Shown here piece after piece: positions 53,652 to 62,766 of a DNA stretch of 64,000 bases. Both the position numbers and the translations under genes were made by a program. The first letter of the stretch is position 1. Every line of letters starts with the position of its first letter. This DNA is from Ferruginibacter sp. (lineage in GTDB: Bacteria > Bacteroidota > Bacteroidia > Chitinophagales > Chitinophagaceae), in contig JAHBTN010000005.1 of NCBI GenBank assembly GCA_019638575.1, positions 62,001 to 126,000 on the forward strand. Reading direction: 5' to 3'. The notes beneath the pieces were generated by a model. The model saw only the letters and a list, made by a program, of their open reading frames with translations. It made no database searches and had not been told where the DNA came from.

Positions 53652-54032
53652 ATGGCGGCTGTAAAAATATCCAAACCCAATCAGTTTCAGCATGAAAATA
53701 AAACATGGAACCGCCTGCTTGAATTTTTTAAGCAGGAAAATACGTTTTTAAAAAACAGGTTGGCCGAAGTTGTTGACCATAGTACCGACAAAGAGTTTCT
53801 TGCACTGGCCGAACAATTTCAAAATAAATTTGTGTTGAAAGATGTTTATATTGATGAGTTAAGGCACGATATTAATGTACAGGAACAGGAACTGGATAAT
53901 TCTGCCACTGCTGTACCCGATAATAAATTGATAAAAAGGCAGGAAAAGTTGCGTAACGAAATGGAGTATTTTGAAAAAGAATTTAATAACCTAAAAAACG
54001 AGTTTAATAAATACCTTTCATCGGTATTGTAA
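53652..54032 (+). CDS. Coiled-coil protein of unknown function
   Basis: 126 aa from ATG 53652 (a GTG three codons earlier is possible). Almost wholly helical and charged, with heptad-like spacing (TWNRLLEFFKQENTFLKNRL, then RQEKLRNEMEYFEKEFNNLKNEFNK split by turns). It lacks Cys and membrane segments. It resembles small uncharacterised coiled-coil proteins next to anaerobic regulators in Bacteroidota; its last base is 1 bp from the convergent REC-Crp gene. Confidence 0.75.
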   Translation: MAAVKISKPNQFQHENKTWNRLLEFFKQENTFLKNRLAEVVDHSTDKEFLALAEQFQNKFVLKDVYIDELRHDINVQEQELDNSATAVPDNKLIKRQEKLRNEMEYFEKEFNNLKNEFNKYLSSVL

Positions 54033-54033
54033 A

Positions 54034-55092
54034 CTAGTTAAGCATGGCAGCCAGTTTTTTGTGGTTACAAATAATAATATTTCCGTCTTTTATTTCAATA
54101 AGGTGCTCACTCTTAAAATCGCTGAGCGTACGAATAAGCGATTCGGTAGCCGTACCTGCAATATTCGCCAGGTCTTCTCTTGAAATATGAATAGAAAAAT
54201 TTTCTTGTGTTGCTAATTTGTATTTTTCCTGCAAAGTGAGCAAGGCATCTGCCACCCTTTTGCGTAATGAATTATATGCAAGGCCCAGTAACTGGTTTTC
54301 TTTTTCGGTTATGTTTTTTGCCAGCAACTTAATAAACTTGTGCATCACTTCACGGTTACTGTATAACAGGCTTTCAAACTCTTCTTTTGGTATGATGGCT
54401 ACTTCTGCATCTTCAATTGCTTCGGCTGTTTCTTTATAAACAGTTTCTTCAAGCAGGGCATTGTACCCAAAAAAATCACCTTCGTTAAAAAGCCCTACAG
54501 TTAATTCTTTACCGGCATCGTTACTCTTACAGGTTTTAACTTTTCCTTTTTGAATATAGTATAAGCGGTTAGGATGGTTACCTTCGGTATAAATGGGTTG
54601 TTTCTTTTTATAGTTATTAATTTTTCGTCCAGATGCCAGTTGCTGTAATGGGTTATTGCCTTTAAAATCTGAAATCATCTGTTGCAGGCCATCCACATCG
54701 GGCTGGTAATTTTTTGATAGCAGTTCTGTTTTTTTTAAACGGCTTTCAACAGCATTCAGCAATTCTATATCGCTAAATGGTTTGGTAATGTAATCATCGG
54801 CACCCATTTCCATTCCTCTCCTAAAATCGCTTCGTTCGGCTTTGGCTGTTAAAAAAATAAATGGTATCCCGGTTAAGTTTTCATTTTTATTAAGTAAATG
54901 CAATACGCCGTACCCGTCTAATACAGGCATCATAATATCGCAAATGATAAGATCGGGTTTTTGCTGCAAAGCCAGTTCCACACCCACTTTACCATTTTGT
55001 GCTGTACGTACTTTATATCCTGCTAAAGTTAAAATCTCTGCAGTGTTTTCTCTTATTTCGTCATTGTCTTCTATCAGTAATAATTGTTTCAT
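54034..55092 (-). CDS. Response regulator with fused Crp/Fnr output (REC-cNMP-HTH)
   Basis: 352 aa. The receiver domain (1-120) has DLIICDIMMPVLDGYG as phosphorylation site and DDYITKPF as the Lys loop. A cyclic-nucleotide-type barrel (about 145-260, GLFNEGDFFGYNALLEE) and a winged HTH (ISREDLANIAGTATESLIRTLSDF) follow. It is probably phosphorylated by the histidine kinase encoded 24 bp upstream. The HTH recognition helix resembles other Crp/Fnr proteins, so it might compete for similar sites as the regulator at 33654. Confidence 0.9.
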   Translation of the reverse strand: MKQLLLIEDNDEIRENTAEILTLAGYKVRTAQNGKVGVELALQQKPDLIICDIMMPVLDGYGVLHLLNKNENLTGIPFIFLTAKAERSDFRRGMEMGADDYITKPFSDIELLNAVESRLKKTELLSKNYQPDVDGLQQMISDFKGNNPLQQLASGRKINNYKKKQPIYTEGNHPNRLYYIQKGKVKTCKSNDAGKELTVGLFNEGDFFGYNALLEETVYKETAEAIEDAEVAIIPKEEFESLLYSNREVMHKFIKLLAKNITEKENQLLGLAYNSLRKRVADALLTLQEKYKLATQENFSIHISREDLANIAGTATESLIRTLSDFKSEHLIEIKDGNIIICNHKKLAAMLN

Positions 55093-55116
55093 CTGTTTTA
55101 CTAAAGTGTTGTAAAT

Positions 55117-56367
55117 TTACGAATGCCTTTTTAATGTAATGATGAATTCTGTACCTTTTTCCAGTTCACTTTTATATTCAATTTTTCCATCCAGGATTTC
55201 GATGTATTTACCAACTATGTGCAAGCCCAGTCCTGTACCTTGTATATTGGTAACATTGGTGCCTCTAAAAAATCTTTCAAAAAGATGAACCTGGTCTTCG
55301 GCCGAAATACCTATCCCGTTATCTTTAATTGATAAAATAATTTCAGTGTTCAGTATGTTACAGGTTACTTTTATTATACTTTTTTCGGGAGAAAACTTGA
55401 TGGCATTCGATAATAGATTGGTAACAACATTCCGCAACAGCGATGGGTCTGATACAATATATTCATCGCCGGTATAAGTGAAATTAATTTGCTGTTCATT
55501 TTTTGCAATAGCCTCCATCTCGTTGCACAATACTGCTAACATCTCTTTCAGGTTAAATTCAAAATTATTAGCTGTAATTTTTCCATCTTCAATTTTGCCA
55601 ATTGATAAAAACTCGTTTAACAGGTTAGTAAGGTTATTAACCGATGATTTGATACGGAGAATATGTTTAGTACGGTTTTCCTGTTGTTCTGCTTCGGTAT
55701 ATTTTGCTACCAGCGAGGCAGATGAAAGTATAGTACTTAAAGGAGTTCTAAACTCATGTGAAGCCATCGAAACAAACCGGCTCTTTAGGTCGCTTAATTC
55801 TTTTTCTTTACTTAAGGCTTTTGTAAGTTCATCTTTTGAAGCTTCAAGTGCATCAAGCGCCTCCTGTAATTCCCGGGTACGGGATTCAACTTTTTGCTCC
55901 AGTTGGTTATTTAGTTCTTCAATCTTCTTGTTGGTTTCATTTAGTTCTTCCTGGTGTTGGTGTATGGCATTTTCAAATTCTTTTCTTATGCTGATATCAC
56001 TTATGAATGCAATCGTAAAACTCTTACCGGCCATAGTATAATTGCTTAAACTTATTTCAACCGGAAATTCGGTACCATCGTTTTTTACGGCAAATAAATC
56101 TTTGCCAACTCCCATTGGCCGGGGTTTTGGGTGTTTGTTATAATATTGCTGGTGTCCTTCATGATTGCTGTGATAACGTGAAGGGATAAGAGTATTTATT
56201 TTTTTTCCAATTAGTTCATCTTCTTTTTGGTAGCCAAATTGCTTAAGTAAAAAATGATTCACCATCTGTATTTGGCCATGGGCATCCGATACTAAAATAC
56301 CCATAGAAGCATGTTGAAATAATGCTTCAAATTTTCCTTTTTCCTGTTTTATACTTTCATCCGGCAT
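55117..56367 (-). CDS. PAS-domain sensor histidine kinase
   Basis: 416 aa, soluble. The PAS domain (about 10-135, FEALFQHASMGILVSDAHGQIQMVN, split) has the PAC-like YTMAGKSFTIAFISDI. A coiled coil follows (140-195), then HisKA with FVSMASHEFRTPLSTI and an HATPase with NLLSNAIKFSP, DNGIGIS and GTGLGLHIV. The partner regulator follows on the same strand. With no membrane part, it must sense an intracellular signal through the PAS domain. Confidence 0.93.
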   Translation of the reverse strand: MPDESIKQEKGKFEALFQHASMGILVSDAHGQIQMVNHFLLKQFGYQKEDELIGKKINTLIPSRYHSNHEGHQQYYNKHPKPRPMGVGKDLFAVKNDGTEFPVEISLSNYTMAGKSFTIAFISDISIRKEFENAIHQHQEELNETNKKIEELNNQLEQKVESRTRELQEALDALEASKDELTKALSKEKELSDLKSRFVSMASHEFRTPLSTILSSASLVAKYTEAEQQENRTKHILRIKSSVNNLTNLLNEFLSIGKIEDGKITANNFEFNLKEMLAVLCNEMEAIAKNEQQINFTYTGDEYIVSDPSLLRNVVTNLLSNAIKFSPEKSIIKVTCNILNTEIILSIKDNGIGISAEDQVHLFERFFRGTNVTNIQGTGLGLHIVGKYIEILDGKIEYKSELEKGTEFIITLKRHS

Positions 56368-56380
56368 TGTTTTTTCTATT

Positions 56381-57442
56381 TTAATTTTCCTTATGGCCTA
56401 TATATTTTTTCCATTTCTCTATTACTGCTTTCATGTCCTGGGGTAATTCGCTTTCAAAATGCACAGGCTGTAAAGTTACAGGATGTACAAAACCCAACTC
56501 TTTTGCGTGAAGTGCCTGCCTATTGCACAACGCAAAACAATTATCAACAAACTGTTTGTATTTTGTAAAAACGGTTCCTTTTACAATCCTGTCGCCGCCA
56601 TAAAAATCATCATTAAAAAGCGGGTGGCCTATCAATTGCATGTGCACCCTTATCTGGTGCGTACGGCCGGTTTCCAACCTGCACTCTACCAGTGTTACAT
56701 AATTATAGCGTGCCAGCACTTTGTAATGAGTGATGGCATCTTTTCCATAATCGCCATCGGGGTAGGCGGTAAACAATTTCCTAAAACGCTGGTGCCTGCC
56801 CACATGTGCTACAATGGTACCTTCATCATTTTCCATATCGCCCCATACCAATGCAATATACCTGCGATGTACGGTGTGGTTAAAAAATTGTTTGGCCAGG
56901 TCGCTCATCACTTTTTGTGTTTTAGCCATTACCAGCAGGCCGCTTGTGTTTTTATCAATACGATGCACCAGGCCAAAACGTGGTAATTGGTTTTCATCTA
57001 AACCCGGGTTTTGTTTTTTTAAATGCCATGCTACTGCATTCACTAAGGTACCATCAGGGTTGCCACTGCCTGGATGAACCACCATACCGGCAGGTTTATT
57101 AATTACAAGCACCGCATCATCCTCGTATGTTATATCAAGTGGTATGTTTTGGGGTATGATCTCTGAACTCTCAGGCGAACGATTATCAAAAACAACAACA
57201 TTATCAAAAGCTTTCACCTTGTAATTGCTTTTTACCGGTTTGTTGTTTACCAAAACCATTTCATCATCAATTGCCTGCTGTATTTTGTTACGGGTGGCGC
57301 CCTCAATACGGCTCATCAGGAATTTATCAATACGCAATGGTTCTTGGCCTTTATCTATGTTAATTGCCAGTTTTTCGTACAGTTCTTCCGATTCACTTAA
57401 TTCTGTTTCTTCATTCATATACTTGTTGCTCGTATTGTTCAT
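56381..57442 (-). CDS. RluD-family 23S rRNA pseudouridine synthase
   Basis: 353 aa: an S4 RNA-binding domain (about 35-95, LRIDKFLMSRIEGATRNKIQQAI) and a pseudouridine synthase domain with the catalytic Asp in VHRIDKNTSGLLVMAK and the C-terminal GRTHQIRVHMQLIGHPLFND. It modifies helix 69 or a related site of 23S rRNA. The start is ATG 57442, back to back with lipB. Confidence 0.94.
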   Translation of the reverse strand: MNNTSNKYMNEETELSESEELYEKLAINIDKGQEPLRIDKFLMSRIEGATRNKIQQAIDDEMVLVNNKPVKSNYKVKAFDNVVVFDNRSPESSEIIPQNIPLDITYEDDAVLVINKPAGMVVHPGSGNPDGTLVNAVAWHLKKQNPGLDENQLPRFGLVHRIDKNTSGLLVMAKTQKVMSDLAKQFFNHTVHRRYIALVWGDMENDEGTIVAHVGRHQRFRKLFTAYPDGDYGKDAITHYKVLARYNYVTLVECRLETGRTHQIRVHMQLIGHPLFNDDFYGGDRIVKGTVFTKYKQFVDNCFALCNRQALHAKELGFVHPVTLQPVHFESELPQDMKAVIEKWKKYIGHKEN

Positions 57443-57465
57443 TTATCTTTGCAAATTAAAACATT

Positions 57466-58206
57466 GTGTTGGATAAGCAGAAAGTGATATTTAAAGATTT
57501 AGGGATTATTGAGTATAAAAAAGCCTGGGATTACCAGGAATCCCTGTTGCAGCAAAATGTAAGCATCAAGTCGGCCTTACGTAATACTGCAGCTATAAGC
57601 AGTAATAATACCGGCGCACAAACCCAACAAATACCGCATACAACAAATTATTTTTTATTGTGCGAACACCCGCCGGTGTACACATTAGGTAAAAGTGGTA
57701 AAATTGAAAATGTACTGATGAGTAATGAAGAGTTGACTGCAAATGGCATTGCCTTTTTTAATACCAACCGTGGCGGCGATATCACTTTTCATGGCTTACA
57801 GCAAATTGTAGGTTATCCAATACTCGACCTGGAAAATTATCAAACAGATATTGGTAAATATTTAAGAAACCTGGAAGAAGTGATTATATTATCTATTGGC
57901 GAATATGGTATAAAAGGCCAACGCAGCAAAGGCGAAACCGGCGTGTGGATTGATACAGAAACTACAGGAAGGGAAAGAAAGATATGCGCCATTGGTGTAC
58001 GCTGCAGCCGATGGGTTACCATGCATGGCTTCGCATTAAATGTAAATACTAACCTTGATTATTTTAATAACATAATACCTTGCGGCATAAAAGGTAAACA
58101 AGTAACATCACTGCAAAAGGAATTGGGATATTATGTTGATTACAACGAAGTAAAAGAAAAAATAAAAAAGAATTTTGAAATCGTTTTTAATTCAAAACTT
58201 ATTTAA
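57466..58206 (+). CDS. lipB: Octanoyltransferase (lipoate biosynthesis)
   Basis: 246 aa enzyme moving octanoyl from ACP to lipoyl domains of 2-oxoacid dehydrogenases such as the complex served by the E1 at 19783. CEHPPVYTLGKSG, RGGDITFHG, KICAIGVRCSRWVTMHGFALN and the catalytic Cys in IIPCGIKGKQVTSL are present. The usual HGPGQ reads HGLQQ here. An insertion rich in Asn/Gln/Thr (about 45-65) precedes the HPP motif. The start is GTG at 57466, 14 bp after a TATCTTTG -7 box (57444-57451). Confidence 0.92.
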   Translation: MLDKQKVIFKDLGIIEYKKAWDYQESLLQQNVSIKSALRNTAAISSNNTGAQTQQIPHTTNYFLLCEHPPVYTLGKSGKIENVLMSNEELTANGIAFFNTNRGGDITFHGLQQIVGYPILDLENYQTDIGKYLRNLEEVIILSIGEYGIKGQRSKGETGVWIDTETTGRERKICAIGVRCSRWVTMHGFALNVNTNLDYFNNIIPCGIKGKQVTSLQKELGYYVDYNEVKEKIKKNFEIVFNSKLI

Positions 58207-58207
58207 T

Positions 58208-59005
58208 TTAATCTTTTGGGATATAAAATTTATTTTTTTCAAACAGTCCCCCGTCTTCATATATTTCAAAAAAGAACCACCCTGCGTGCCTGAAATTTAC
58301 TTTCTCTAAAATGAGAAAACCTTCGTTGATTTGATTCAGGTCGAACAGGTGTTTATAATTTTCATCAAAGAATTTAATAGTATAACGGTTAGTTTTAAAA
58401 TCGGGTAATACAATGTTTACATTATTATCCTTATCTGTAAAAATGCGTTTGCTGGGATAGGGGATTACATCTTTCTTTTGTGGAGCCGGTTCTTCATCCT
58501 TTACAGGTGATACCGGTTTGGGCTTGTTATTTTTTTTACCAGGCTCTTTGGGTGCAGGCGGTGCAGGTATTTTTACAGGGCGGTTAGCTTTTTCAATACT
58601 ATCCTTAATCCTGTTATTTTCATCATTAATTTTTTTGATGGCTCTTGTTAAATCAAAATTATTGTCAATATCTGGTTTTTTCACTGCAGTAAAAATATAT
58701 TCGCCCGAATCGAATACGATGAATAATTTATAGAACATCTTGGTATAGGGTGCATGAATATCCATATAACCCACAACAGCATCAGCAGGATTGGGAACAG
58801 TATAGATGCTTGAAAAATTCTTGCTGCTGTCGTAAGAGCGTTGTATGCTGATACTTTTTACGTTTTGTTTGTATTTGTTTTGCCAGCTAATTGAAATTTT
58901 GGATTTATTATTTTTTACAGTAAAATCAGGCAATACATCCTGTGCTGCCAGTTTACCGCAGTTAAAATAAAGGCCAACAAGTATTAAAAGATAAATTTTA
59001 TACAT
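58208..59005 (-). CDS. Secreted protein of unknown function with proline-rich linker
   Basis: 265 aa from ATG 59005. The signal peptide (MYKIYLLILVGLYFNCGKLAAQ) is followed by an Ig/fibronectin-like beta region (about 25-125, ISISWQNKYKQNVKSISIQRS), a Pro/Lys-rich linker (about 150-190, KIPAPPAPKEPGKK) and a second beta region. I do not recognise a family beyond this. A longer version from 59080 would overlap the upstream gene. Confidence 0.75.
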   Translation of the reverse strand: MYKIYLLILVGLYFNCGKLAAQDVLPDFTVKNNKSKISISWQNKYKQNVKSISIQRSYDSSKNFSSIYTVPNPADAVVGYMDIHAPYTKMFYKLFIVFDSGEYIFTAVKKPDIDNNFDLTRAIKKINDENNRIKDSIEKANRPVKIPAPPAPKEPGKKNNKPKPVSPVKDEEPAPQKKDVIPYPSKRIFTDKDNNVNIVLPDFKTNRYTIKFFDENYKHLFDLNQINEGFLILEKVNFRHAGWFFFEIYEDGGLFEKNKFYIPKD

Positions 59006-59016
59006 ACGGCACCACA

Positions 59017-59943
59017 TCAATATAATAAAGTGTTTAAAGGTAAGGATATATTTCCCTGCAAGCCACCGGTATGCAAACATAAAATTTCGCTTCCGCTTTT
59101 AAAAAAGTTATTTTTTATGCTATCAATTACAGCATACATCATTTTACCGGTATAAACAAAATCAAGGGGCAATTTATAGTTAACCCAGCATTGGTTCATA
59201 AACTCAAAAAGGCTGTCATCCCTTTTGCCATAACCGTTAAAATAATAATTGTCCAGCACCTGCAGGTTATCGGTATGCTCCAGTTCCGGTAAAAGGTATT
59301 TCAGCCTCTCATTAATGTCTGTCATATTTTTTAAAACCGGGATACTTACAATTTGTTTTGATGAAGGCACCGCTGCAAGTATGCCAGCAAGCGTGGTAGC
59401 CGTGCCTGTTGCCATGCAGATATGCGAATATTTTTTACAATTAAATGTATCCATAATTAGCGAAGCGCCCTTGGCTCCCAACGGATGGTAACCACCTTCG
59501 GGAACAATGAGGCAGTTGCCAAACAATGCAATCATTTCATCCTGGAAACCTTTTGAATCCCTGAACTGGTATTTTAGTTTGTTTACAAAATGTAAATGCA
59601 TGCCATCGGCTTCGCATTGCTTTAATGTGTGTGTAGATTTTGGGTGTCTTTCGCCACGTACAATGCCGATACATTTTAGGTTAAGCAGCTTGCAGGCATG
59701 GGCTGTTGCAGCAAGATGATTTGAATATATGCCCCCAAAGGTTAAAACAGTCCGGTTGTATTTTTCTTCGGCATTGTCCGATTGTAAAGCTTCTTCTAAA
59801 AAATAATGAAGCTTATAAATTTTATTGCCTGATAAAACCGGATGAACCTTATCTAAACGAAGTACAGAAACGTTTACTTCTTTTTCTTCAAACAAAGGAT
59901 CTTCTAATTTTTCAACAGGGGGTTTTAAAATGTCTAAATTCAT
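59017..59943 (-). CDS. PLP-dependent D-cysteine desulfhydrase / ACC deaminase family protein
   Basis: 308 aa fold-type II PLP enzyme. The PLP lysine is in SGNKIYKLHYFL, with TFGGIYSNHLAATAHACKLL and VPEGGYHPLGAKGAS typical of the family and the glycine loop in MATGTATTLAGILAAV. Substrate choice (D-cysteine, ACC or another amino acid) cannot be told from sequence. The start is ATG 59943; the GTG at 59973 is less likely. Confidence 0.88.
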   Translation of the reverse strand: MNLDILKPPVEKLEDPLFEEKEVNVSVLRLDKVHPVLSGNKIYKLHYFLEEALQSDNAEEKYNRTVLTFGGIYSNHLAATAHACKLLNLKCIGIVRGERHPKSTHTLKQCEADGMHLHFVNKLKYQFRDSKGFQDEMIALFGNCLIVPEGGYHPLGAKGASLIMDTFNCKKYSHICMATGTATTLAGILAAVPSSKQIVSIPVLKNMTDINERLKYLLPELEHTDNLQVLDNYYFNGYGKRDDSLFEFMNQCWVNYKLPLDFVYTGKMMYAVIDSIKNNFFKSGSEILCLHTGGLQGNISLPLNTLLY

Positions 59944-60029
59944 TTTTTTAAGGTATAATTTATCTGTTTGCACTAATTTAGCATTGCAAAAATCGGTAAT
60001 AAAATTTTCTTAATTAAATAAAAAAATAA

Positions 60030-60929
60030 ATGAAGCCCACTCTATTAATATTAGCAGCAGGAATGGCAAGCAGATATGGAAGCATGAAACAAACAGAAGG
60101 ATTTGGCCCTAGTGGTGAAACCATCATGGATTATTCTATATACGATGCTATTAGGGCGGGTTTTGATAAAGTGGTGTTTATAATCAGGGAAGATTTTGCT
60201 GAAAGTTTTAAAGCTACATTTGAACCTAAACTAAAAGGAAAAATAAAAACCGGTTATGTTTACCAGGAAATGAATGCTTTCCTGGGTACATTAACTGCTC
60301 CTGCAGAACGTACTAAACCCTGGGGTACAGGCCATGCGGTGCTTTGTGCAAAAGATGCCGTTAATGAACCTTTTGCCGTAATAAATGCTGATGATTTTTA
60401 TGGAAGGGATGCATTTATGAAGGCTGCCGGTTTTTTAATAAATAAGTGTAACGAAAAAAATTATTCAATTATTGGGTACGAACTGGAGAAAACACTGAGT
60501 GATCATGGTTCGGTAAGTCGTGGAGTGTGCCAGGTTGATGATAACAACAATCTTGTAAGTATAAAAGAAAGAACTAAGATTTATAAAGAGAACAATAATA
60601 TTGTTTATGAAGAAGAAGATGGAAAGCACATGGTATCACCCGGGGCAAGTGTATCAATGAATTTCTGGTGTTTTCATCCTTCTTTGTTTAGTATAACCGA
60701 AAACTTGTTTTTAGAATTTGTAAAGGAAAATATGACGAATTTAAAAGCTGAATTTTTTATACCAATTATAGCCGAAGATTTTGTAAAAAACAGGGATGGG
60801 CAAATTAATGTTATTCCAACATCTTCAAAATGGTTTGGCGTAACTTATAAAGAGGATGCACCGGTGGTAAAAGACTGTGTAGATAAACTAATTGCAGATG
60901 GAGAATATCCGGCATCACTATGGGCATGA
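60030..60929 (+). CDS. Sugar-phosphate nucleotidyltransferase family protein
   Basis: 299 aa Rossmann-like NTP transferase: TLLILAAGMASRYGSMKQTEGFGPSGE (LxxGxGxR signature, broken here for length), ETIMDYSIYDA, and NADDFYGRDAF with the metal Asp. It activates a sugar-1-phosphate with NTP; the exact sugar and nucleotide are not clear. It is monocistronic and ends before a strong terminator. Confidence 0.88.
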   Translation: MKPTLLILAAGMASRYGSMKQTEGFGPSGETIMDYSIYDAIRAGFDKVVFIIREDFAESFKATFEPKLKGKIKTGYVYQEMNAFLGTLTAPAERTKPWGTGHAVLCAKDAVNEPFAVINADDFYGRDAFMKAAGFLINKCNEKNYSIIGYELEKTLSDHGSVSRGVCQVDDNNNLVSIKERTKIYKENNNIVYEEEDGKHMVSPGASVSMNFWCFHPSLFSITENLFLEFVKENMTNLKAEFFIPIIAEDFVKNRDGQINVIPTSSKWFGVTYKEDAPVVKDCVDKLIADGEYPASLWA

Positions 60930-60981
60930 TGCTATTGGCTGGTTTAATTTCAAATTTCAAAATATAAAAGTACACCTATAA

Positions 60982-61013
60982 AAAAAGCCTTACAGAGACC
61001 TGTAAGGCTTTTT
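60982..61013. terminator. Bidirectional terminator between nucleotidyltransferase and protease genes
   Basis: AAAAAGCCTTACAG (60982-60995), loop AGAC and CTGTAAGGCTTTTT (61000-61013) form a perfect 14-bp stem, between two convergent genes. Confidence 0.93.
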
Positions 61014-61030
61014 AAAAGTTTTCGGGGATT

Positions 61031-62125
61031 TTAATTTCCTACAACCATAAATACATAATCTTCCATCTTTTTTATTTGTTGCACCCTGTCTAAACCTTTT
61101 AATCCTGCATTATTAGGTAATTTTATATTTGAAGTATCGCCGTTCTTTTTTGCTGCTTCAATTAACTTGTAAATATTTTTTGACTTTGCAGCAAAAACAA
61201 CTCCATCTGCCGATGAATTTTTAGAAGTGATAATACCAATAATTTCACCATTTTTATTAAGAACGGGGCCGCCGCTGTTACCGGGGTTTACCGATACAGA
61301 TACCTGGTATGCCGTTGAATCTCCTTCGTTGCCCGATTTGGCGCTTACATAACCTTCGCCATAAACAATTTCGTTACGGGGGTACCCCATTGTAAATATT
61401 TGCTCTCCTAAATCTGAATTTGATTTGTTGATAGAGTAAGGCAGGTTATATACTGTTTTATAAGCAGTATCATTTATTTTTAATACTGCCAGGTCCAAAA
61501 CCGGGTCTGTGTATATTGTTTCGGCAGTAAAATAATCGCCTTTATTGTTTTCAACATAAATTGTTTTCATGCGGCTTACCACGTGTGCATTAGTTACAAT
61601 AAACCCTTTGCCGTCAATTAAAAAACCGGTAGCCCTGTAATTAGGATTGGTAGGATTTTCGAGCCGGGCTTTTTCTTTAATAGTATGGTCTAGCTGGGCA
61701 ACTTTTTTTTCGGTTACCTGCATCTTGTCAATCAGGTAGGTAATATTTGATTTGCCAATGTTGTTGTTATAAGAGCTGATTAAAGCGGTAGTAACAATAG
61801 ATACTAAACCGGCTATAGAGGCAGCCACAGCAATATTACGTTTGTATTTCTTCCACAGGAAAACAACTTTTGCTTTTCCTTTTAATTGCGATTTGTTGAT
61901 GATACCTTCTTCGGCCAGTTTATTTTCAACTTCGTATAAGGAATGCTTAAAGGCTTTAATATTGGCCTGTTTATCAAGTTCGTGAAATAAAAAAGTTTGC
62001 TCCACCACCATTTGGTCAATAGCAGGGTTGTTTTTTCGTATATCCTCGAAAAAATCTTTTTCCTTTTGCGTCATTTCGCCTTTCAGGTAACGCTCTACAG
62101 TTTCTATCAGCAATAATTCGTTCAT
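61031..62125 (-). CDS. Anti-sigma-like membrane protein fused to periplasmic trypsin-like (S1C) protease
   Basis: 364 aa. A cytoplasmic helical N-terminus (about 1-95, ETVERYLKGEMTQKEKDFF, like Bacteroidota anti-sigma proteins) is followed by one membrane helix (about 98-118), a short coiled coil and a trypsin/DegP-like domain with an intact triad: H181 in GFIVTNAHVV, D211 in LDLAVLKI and S284 in NPGNSGGPV. No PDZ domain follows. The start is ATG 62125, 1 bp past the sigma gene stop. It probably binds the sigma factor inside the cell and uses the protease domain to read the periplasm (inference). Confidence 0.88.
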   Translation of the reverse strand: MNELLLIETVERYLKGEMTQKEKDFFEDIRKNNPAIDQMVVEQTFLFHELDKQANIKAFKHSLYEVENKLAEEGIINKSQLKGKAKVVFLWKKYKRNIAVAASIAGLVSIVTTALISSYNNNIGKSNITYLIDKMQVTEKKVAQLDHTIKEKARLENPTNPNYRATGFLIDGKGFIVTNAHVVSRMKTIYVENNKGDYFTAETIYTDPVLDLAVLKINDTAYKTVYNLPYSINKSNSDLGEQIFTMGYPRNEIVYGEGYVSAKSGNEGDSTAYQVSVSVNPGNSGGPVLNKNGEIIGIITSKNSSADGVVFAAKSKNIYKLIEAAKKNGDTSNIKLPNNAGLKGLDRVQQIKKMEDYVFMVVGN

Positions 62126-62126
62126 G

Positions 62127-62693
62127 TTACAATCCGTTTTTAAATTGAGCAAAAAACAACTTTTTTAACCTTACCAGGCATTTATATTTCTGGGTTTTGG
62201 CATTGTCGGCATTGGTATATCCAAAGTCAACAGCTATTTCCTGCATGTTCTTTTTTTGAATATAGTAGGCATCCAGTAAACTTTTACAAGGCTCGCCTAT
62301 TTTATTCATTGCCTCTTCCATCATAATGAAATCGGCATTATGCTTTTCATGTACTTCCAGGTCTTCTTCCACCGATACGGTTTCTTCCACATTTTCTGCC
62401 AGGCTGCCGTAGCGTTGCAATTGTTGTAATCTTTTAAGCCAAAGCCGCCTGCAAACCGAGTAGATATACGTTTTTAACTGGCAATGCAACTCAAAACTGC
62501 CCGAAATAGCTTTTTCATAAACTACTATCATTGCCTCCTGGAAGATATCCCTGGCTTCATCACTATTACCATTATTGTTAAGTATAAGTGATTGAATCAT
62601 AGGATAGTTATCTCTATATATCGACTCAATAACCTTTCGGTCGTTTAATGCCACTCCTTCCAGTAAGTGTTTGTCCTGTTCTGAATTTGTCAC
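62127..62693 (-). CDS. ECF-type RNA polymerase sigma factor
   Basis: 188 aa: region 2 (IYRDNYPMIQSLILNNNGNSDEARDIFQEAMIVVYEKA, split) with the RDIFQEAM helix, and region 4 (EPCKSLLDAYYIQKKNMQEIAVDFGYTNADNAKTQKYKCL). The start is GTG 62693; the first ATG would remove part of region 2. It heads an operon with the anti-sigma/protease fusion and probably drives its own promoter, GGGTTAC...CGTAT (complement 62707-62732). Confidence 0.9.
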   Translation of the reverse strand: MTNSEQDKHLLEGVALNDRKVIESIYRDNYPMIQSLILNNNGNSDEARDIFQEAMIVVYEKAISGSFELHCQLKTYIYSVCRRLWLKRLQQLQRYGSLAENVEETVSVEEDLEVHEKHNADFIMMEEAMNKIGEPCKSLLDAYYIQKKNMQEIAVDFGYTNADNAKTQKYKCLVRLKKLFFAQFKNGL

Positions 62694-62706
62694 ACCTTAT
62701 TTATTA

Positions 62707-62732
62707 ATACGTATAATTACTTAATGTAACCC
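62707..62732 (-). promoter_or_regulatory. Candidate ECF promoter of sigma/anti-sigma operon
   Basis: On the complement strand, GGGTTAC (62726-62732) and CGTAT (62707-62711) are separated by 14 nt, an ECF-like -35/-10 pair just upstream of the sigma gene GTG at 62693. The same -35 core appears on the opposite strand at 62767-62773. Confidence 0.5.
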
Positions 62733-62766
62733 AAAACAACGAAAAAAAAAGTTTTAAAAAAAGTTG

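Noticed and set aside
55478-56041. 187-aa rightward ORF opposite the PAS histidine kinase
   Set aside because: Ser/Phe-rich translation with no motif, wholly inside a kinase gene with intact HisKA and HATPase motifs.
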